From positions 1-9,689 of the forward strand of contig CALNBT010000021.1 of assembly GCA_937874345.1 (NCBI GenBank): a stretch of DNA of 9,689 bases. Reading direction: 5' to 3'. This DNA comes from an uncultured Prevotella sp. (lineage in GTDB: Bacteria > Bacteroidota > Bacteroidia > Bacteroidales > Bacteroidaceae). The notes beneath the pieces are model-generated. The model saw nothing but the letters and a program-made list of their open reading frames with translations. It was not told the DNA's origin and made no database searches. The position numbers and the translations under genes are program-made. Shown piece after piece: positions 6,956 to 9,689 of this stretch; the first letter of the stretch is position 1, and each line of letters opens with the position of its first letter.

Positions 6956-7075
6956 ATGAGTAAGACCATCAATCCCATCAACTGGAAACTGATCATCAAA
7001 GTGATTATCACCATTGCCACAGGCATACTGGGCATTATCAGTCAATCGGATCCATTGTCTGACAACGATCAGTGA
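6956..7075 (+). CDS. Smalltalk-like mini membrane protein, 39 aa
   Basis: A 39-codon ORF, MSKTINPINWKLIIKVIITI then ATGILGIISQ and a polar tail SDPLSDNDQ. It has a short positively charged start, the motif NWKLIIKV and a single hydrophobic segment of about 17 residues (12-28). This matches what I recall of the Bacteroidales 'smalltalk' proteins: a W-K pair near the start, one membrane helix, and a position downstream of an HU-like gene. The family usually precedes an N-acetylmuramoyl-L-alanine amidase gene; none is present here. The function of the family is unknown. The acidic tail in place of the usual short Cys-containing end is unusual. Confidence rests on composition and gene context, not on length. 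Confidence 0.7.
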   Translation: MSKTINPINWKLIIKVIITIATGILGIISQSDPLSDNDQ

Positions 7076-7087
7076 AGGGCAGCGCCC

Positions 7088-7204
7088 ATGACCGATGTTG
7101 CAAGACGTGTGGCAAAATGGAACATTTTCCTGCGTTTTGCAACCAATATACTACTTCTTCTGGCAGCCATCGTCGCGATTCTGAGCTGCTCGAAGATTAT
7201 CTGA
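7088..7204 (+). CDS. Second mini membrane protein, 38 aa, possibly a smalltalk relative
   Basis: A 38-codon ORF beginning 12 bases after the stop of the previous one: MTDVARRVAKWNIFLRFATN then ILLLLAAIVAILSCSKII. It has a basic N-terminus, a WNIFLRF segment comparable with the WKLIIKV of its neighbour, one strong hydrophobic helix (about 19-32) and a C-terminal SC that recalls the Cys near the end of many smalltalk proteins. A terminator begins five bases after its stop codon, so the pair forms the end of a transcript. The tight spacing, the membrane helix and the terminator support a real gene. No family is recognised with certainty, and it could be a divergent duplicate of the first mini-protein. 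Confidence 0.6.
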   Translation: MTDVARRVAKWNIFLRFATNILLLLAAIVAILSCSKII

Positions 7205-7208
7205 ACGA

Positions 7209-7247
7209 AAAGATGGTGTACCTGTTCTGGTACGCCATCTTTCTTTT
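7209..7247 (+). terminator. Rho-independent terminator after the mini-proteins
   Basis: AAAGATGGTGTACC (7209-7222) pairs with GGTACGCCATCTTT (7229-7242) around a six-base loop, with one G-T pair in a 14-bp stem. The tail TTTCTTTT ends at 7247. It closes the HU/mini-protein unit and marks the 7088-7204 ORF as transcribed on the plus strand. Confidence 0.85.
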
Positions 7248-7350
7248 GGGCTTGTACAATACGAGCATTCATATGTTTTCTTATTGGAACGAAGCGATAG
7301 AAAAATCAAAGTCCAAGACACCAAAACAAGTGTTTTACAATTTAATTGTG

Positions 7351-7358
7351 TATTTTTG
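7351..7358 (+). promoter_or_regulatory. Likely -7 element of the RhuM promoter
   Basis: TATTTTTG matches TAnnTTTG and lies 95 bases before the RhuM start, after the terminator of the preceding unit. No TTTG is found at the -33 distance, so only half of the promoter is supported. Confidence 0.45.
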
Positions 7359-7453
7359 TATTTGATACTTGGCACTGCCATTGGAATATGGCTGACAAGA
7401 TGGGACTTACATCCTTTCGTGCCACATTGTCCAAGAATTAAAAGGATTAGGAT

Positions 7454-8485
7454 ATGGAAGCAAATCATAACGACAATATGCTCATTTATCAATCAGAAGA
7501 TGGGAGCGTCAAGATAGATGTCCGGTTTGAACGGGAAACCGTATGGCTATCCTTAGACCAAATGGCAACACTCTTTGGCCGTGACAAATCTACGATTTCG
7601 AGGCACATTAAGAATATTTTTGAAGAGGGGGAACTACAGGCTCCTTCAGTTGTTGCAAATTATGCAACAACTGCGATGGACGGAAAAACCTATCAGGTGG
7701 ATTATTACAATCTGGATGTTATCATCTCTGTGGGCTATCGCGTGAAGTCGCAACAAGGAACGCAATTCCGCATTTGGGCTACCCAGCGGTTGAGAGAATA
7801 TATCATCAAAGGCTTTGCGCTGAATGATGAGCGGTTCAAAACGGGCTCTTCCTACAACTACTTTAAAGAACTTCTGGATCGTATCCGTGAGATACGCCTC
7901 TCTGAGAAAGTTTTTTACCAACAGATAAAAGACATCTATGCCACAAGCATCGATTATAATTCTTCAGACGAGATGACCTTGGCTTTTTATAGGGAGGTAC
8001 AAAACAAATTGCTTTGGGCCGTCAGTGGAAAGACGGCGGCCGAACTCCTTTACTATCGCGCCAATGCCATGCTCCCCATGATGGGACTTACTTCCACGGA
8101 GAAGGAAGGAAAAGTAACCAAAGGCGACGCCCTGATAGGTAAAAACTATCTCAAAGAAAACGAAATCAACATGCTGAAACTCATTGTTGAGCAGTTTCTC
8201 GCCTACGCCGAGGCACAGGCGTTAGCAGAAAAGCCGATGTATATGCGCGATTGGGTGCAGAAGCTCCGCCTCGTGCTCACCATGAACGAGAAGAATATCC
8301 TCGAGCATGCAGGCAGCATCTCCCACGAATTGGCTGTGGAGAAAGTTACCAAGGAGTATATCGCTTACAAAGCACAACAACAACAGATAGAACACCTTGA
8401 CAGCATTAGGCAGCTCGACCAAGACATCAAGCGTATAGCACCACGCAAGAATAATCAAAAGAAAGAAGACAATGGAGAAATATGA
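7454..8485 (+). CDS. rhuM: RhuM-family protein (virulence RhuM domain)
   Basis: A full-length 343-aa member of the RhuM family, named after a Salmonella SPI-3 gene and now found widely beside restriction-modification and other accessory genes. The biochemical function is not established. The N-terminal half holds the family signature: a helix-turn-helix-like segment VWLSLDQMATLFGRDKSTIS followed by RHIKNIFEEGEL (30-61), then YYNLDVIISVGYRVKSQQGT (84-103) and QFRIWATQRLREYIIKGFAL (104-123). The C-terminal half is helical, with KNYLKENEINMLKLIVEQFL (230-249) and MRDWVQKL (264-271), ending in a charged Gln/Lys-rich tail. A purine-rich GGATTAGGAT lies just before ATG 7454, so this is one of the few starts here with an RBS-like sequence. 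Its end overlaps the start of a second ORF (8472), which implies a lost operon partner. The family call is firm; any defence or regulatory role is inference. Confidence 0.92.
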   Translation: MEANHNDNMLIYQSEDGSVKIDVRFERETVWLSLDQMATLFGRDKSTISRHIKNIFEEGELQAPSVVANYATTAMDGKTYQVDYYNLDVIISVGYRVKSQQGTQFRIWATQRLREYIIKGFALNDERFKTGSSYNYFKELLDRIREIRLSEKVFYQQIKDIYATSIDYNSSDEMTLAFYREVQNKLLWAVSGKTAAELLYYRANAMLPMMGLTSTEKEGKVTKGDALIGKNYLKENEINMLKLIVEQFLAYAEAQALAEKPMYMRDWVQKLRLVLTMNEKNILEHAGSISHELAVEKVTKEYIAYKAQQQQIEHLDSIRQLDQDIKRIAPRKNNQKKEDNGEI

Positions 8486-8528
8486 ACTGGTGAAAAAGCT
8501 GAAAGCCCTGCAAGGATTGACAGATTGA
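8472..8528 (+). pseudogene. N-terminal remnant of the gene that followed rhuM
   Basis: An 18-codon ORF, MEKYELVKKLKALQGLTD then TGA, starts inside the last codons of rhuM. This 14-base overlap is typical of translational coupling. The peptide looks like the first residues of type III-like site-specific DNA methyltransferases of Bacteroidetes, which as I recall them begin with a similar 'xLxKLKxLxGLTxEE' helix. The rest of such a gene (catalytic DPPY motif) is absent. I read it as the stub of a deleted downstream gene. The methyltransferase identity is a hypothesis from an 18-residue resemblance. Confidence 0.4.
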
Positions 8529-8671
8529 AAAAGGCACAGGAGCGTTCATTCAAGGAAAGCATTTGGACAGTGCCCGAAGACCGCTACTATAAAGGTGATA
8601 CCCACCATCGGGTGGCAGAGGTGATAAACCATGCCCTGATGCCATTCAGGTTGGCTGCCTTTCTTTCCTAA
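8525..8671 (+). pseudogene. Unrecognised coding fragment downstream of rhuM
   Basis: An open stretch in the rhuM frame, without its own ATG at the beginning, reads LKKAQERSFKESIWTVPEDR then YYKGDTHHRVAEVINHALMP and FRLAAFLS to a TAA at 8669-8671. The composition looks like real protein (charged, helix-forming, no low complexity) but I do not recognise the family. It overlaps the end of the 18-codon stub by a few bases in another frame. It may therefore be a different part of the same lost gene joined by a deletion, or the tail of another gene. It is not intact as a gene. Confidence 0.35.
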
Positions 8672-8832
8672 CCAATATAAATAGAGGAGGATAGTATATG
8701 ACCTTGTTGTGGGTCCGATAGCTTACGACCGAGTAAGTTGTACAACGATGGAAGTATCTTCATGAGGATATTGATATGGACACCTTCTCGTTGATGATAC
8801 ACCTCTCGTGTCATGGGGTATCGTAACCACAT
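8668..8832 (-). CDS. Uncertain small ORF, 54 aa
   Basis: On the minus strand ATG 8832 opens a 54-codon frame: MWLRYPMTREVYHQREGVHI then NILMKILPSLYNLLGRKLSD and PQQGHILSSSIYIG. The middle (INILMKILPSLYNLLGRKL) has a helix-forming look, and the frame fills a gap that is otherwise empty. No family is recognised and no promoter or Shine-Dalgarno is visible. It lies directly downstream of the TM2 unit and could be the end of an eroded gene or chance. Confidence 0.25.
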   Translation of the reverse strand: MWLRYPMTREVYHQREGVHINILMKILPSLYNLLGRKLSDPQQGHILSSSIYIG

Positions 8833-8864
8833 GACAAACGTATCATTTTAAAAGTGCCGGATGG

Positions 8865-8887
8865 CAGCTGTCGATGCTCGACAGCTG
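8865..8887 (-). terminator. Hairpin abutting the TM2 gene stop codon
   Basis: CAGCTGTCGA (8865-8874) and TCGACAGCTG (8878-8887) form a perfect 10-bp stem with a 3-base loop. It begins right after the TAA of the TM2 gene (8888-8890). No T-run follows on the minus strand, so it may be a weak terminator or a 3'-end stabiliser. Confidence 0.5.
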
Positions 8888-9229
8888 TTACAATGTTGCC
8901 ATCAGTCGCTGGAAGTTATGCTGACGGGTGGCATCCATCACCAAGAAGATGTCGACGAGCCACCAGATGTACAATCCGCCACAGGTAAAGAGTTTGCCCA
9001 GCCCCAGACCGGTATCGCCCAGGTAGAGTCGGTCGATTCCCAGATATCCAACAATGATGGATAAGACGATGGTGATGATGGGATCTTTCAGCTGGGTGTT
9101 CAGCAGCATGATGGTCTGGTAGCTTTTGTCTGTTTTGAGTAACTCTTCTCGAATGGACGAAAGTTCTTCTACAGGAACCTTTGAAGACAATAAGATGAGC
9201 ATTGAGTCTGCTTGTTGTTCTGTGAGCAT
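8888..9229 (-). CDS. TM2-domain membrane protein
   Basis: A 113-aa protein with a soluble N-terminus and a C-terminal TM2 domain. Residues 1-45 are helical and polar (MLTEQQADSMLILLSSKVPV and following). The TM2 domain covers about 48-108. It starts with KDPIITIVLSIIVGYLGIDR, the first membrane helix, and continues with LYLGDTGLGLGKLFTCGGLY, the conserved turn. It ends with IWWLVDIFLVMDATRQHNFQ, the second helix with the family's acidic D (position 93) and DATR end. TM2 proteins are small inner-membrane proteins of unknown biochemical role. The gene lies 69 bases downstream of the DUF2752 gene on the same strand; the two form a recurrent Bacteroidetes pair and are probably cotranscribed. ATG 9229 has an A/T-rich leader and no Shine-Dalgarno. 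Confidence 0.92.
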   Translation of the reverse strand: MLTEQQADSMLILLSSKVPVEELSSIREELLKTDKSYQTIMLLNTQLKDPIITIVLSIIVGYLGIDRLYLGDTGLGLGKLFTCGGLYIWWLVDIFLVMDATRQHNFQRLMATL

Positions 9230-9298
9230 TGTATTTTATTTATAGATGATATAAAGGATTGAAAAAAAATTTGTTCTTTAGGTAATGGTTCAATGGTA

Positions 9299-9689
9299 TT
9301 AAAGATGCCAGATATTGCGGAGGATAAGCCAGCCAAAGAACAATACGATGTAGAATCTTACCACATGTCTGTTTTCAATCCTGGCGGTGAGCCATTCACG
9401 GCGGTATCCTTTGGGCAGCAGTTCGCGCACCAGAAACAACAGAAGGTAAGGGGCTGCAAAGAGCATGAAGTAATTGTAACTGATGGCTTCGACAATCTTC
9501 CCTTGGAGTAGGGTGTGCACCAGTCGTTGATTGCCACAGCCCGGGCATTGCCATCCGGTGAGAGCCTTGAACGGGCACTGGGGCATCCAATGCAAGGCCA
9601 TGGGGTCGACGAGCGCATAAAATGCGAGCAACACCATCGCCACCACGCTGACGATGATGACTTTTGTCTTGTTATTCGAATCGAAAGAT
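9299..9689 (-). CDS. DUF2752 membrane protein, N-terminus outside the window
   Basis: A small membrane protein with the DUF2752 signature CPFKALTGWQCPGCGNQR, in which two Cys-rich turns (CP, then CPGCG) precede RLVHTLLQGK. The cysteines could bind metal or form disulfides; neither is shown. Hydrophobic helices lie before the motif (VIIVSVVAMVLLAFYAL) and after it (FMLFAAPYLLLFLVREL and VRFYIVLFFGWLILRNI). The frame stays open to the window edge (SFDSNNKTKVIIVSVV upstream of the GTG at 9646), so the true start lies outside and the GTG should not be taken as the start. It precedes the TM2 gene on the same strand. Confidence 0.88.
   Translation of the reverse strand, partial: SFDSNNKTKVIIVSVVAMVLLAFYALVDPMALHWMPQCPFKALTGWQCPGCGNQRLVHTLLQGKIVEAISYNYFMLFAAPYLLLFLVRELLPKGYRREWLTARIENRHVVRFYIVLFFGWLILRNIWHL

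Noticed and set aside
7072..7365. A 97-codon plus-strand ORF overlapping the second mini-protein
   Set aside because: It overlaps the better 7088-7204 ORF in another frame and runs through the terminator hairpin.
7151..7492. A 113-codon minus-strand ORF upstream of rhuM
   Set aside because: It crosses the terminator at 7209-7247, the rhuM promoter region and the rhuM start, and the translation looks like random sequence.
1..9689. CRISPR arrays, tRNA or rRNA genes, intact insertion sequences
   Set aside because: No regularly spaced direct repeats, tRNA-like cloverleaf with a CCA-type arm, rRNA-like sequence, or transposase with terminal repeats was seen in reading both strands.

Overview
The window reads as a chromosomal segment of a Bacteroidales bacterium, most likely Prevotella or a close relative. 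The signs are a SusD/RagB lipoprotein followed by a SusE-position lipoprotein, promoters of the Bacteroidetes type (TTTG, about 19-20 bases, TAnnTTTG), almost no Shine-Dalgarno sequences, a Bacteroidetes-type HU-like protein followed by a 'smalltalk'-like mini-protein, and a decayed secreted protein whose C-terminal end resembles those of Prevotella.

Layout. 1-2930 (+): end of a polysaccharide utilisation operon, with a 5'-truncated SusD-like glycan-binding lipoprotein and a DUF1735/DUF4361-type surface lipoprotein, closed by a hairpin at 2979-3015. 3146-3968 (+): a consensus promoter, a long non-coding structured stretch with its own terminator-like hairpin, then a collapsed pseudogene (signal peptide, in-frame stop, lost centre, C-terminal sorting-like tail) and a strong terminator. 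3969-4584: about 600 bases with no recognisable gene, containing one perfect 17-bp hairpin. 4585-5738 (-): an ECF sigma factor followed by a four-helix membrane protein, ending in a strong minus-strand terminator. 5739-6290: divergent intergenic region with promoter candidates for both sides. 6291-7247 (+): HU-like DNA-binding protein followed by two tiny membrane ORFs (39 and 38 aa) and a terminator. 7351-8671 (+): a RhuM-family gene whose stop overlaps the start of a second gene that survives only as fragments. 8668-8832 (-): an uncertain small ORF. 8865-9689 (-): a TM2-domain protein preceded by a DUF2752 protein that continues out of the window.

Functionally the window is a set of short independent units. 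The SusD and SusE-like lipoproteins would act together at the outer membrane with a SusC transporter encoded upstream of the window. The sigma factor and its membrane partner look like a signal-responsive regulatory pair. The HU unit and the TM2/DUF2752 unit are common but poorly understood Bacteroidetes modules. The RhuM locus and the pseudogene are the places where the sequence shows clear gene loss. I see no rRNA, tRNA, CRISPR array or intact insertion sequence. The least explained parts are the structured RNA candidate at about 3183-3538, the tandem mini-proteins at 6956-7204, and the sigma factor/membrane protein pair.
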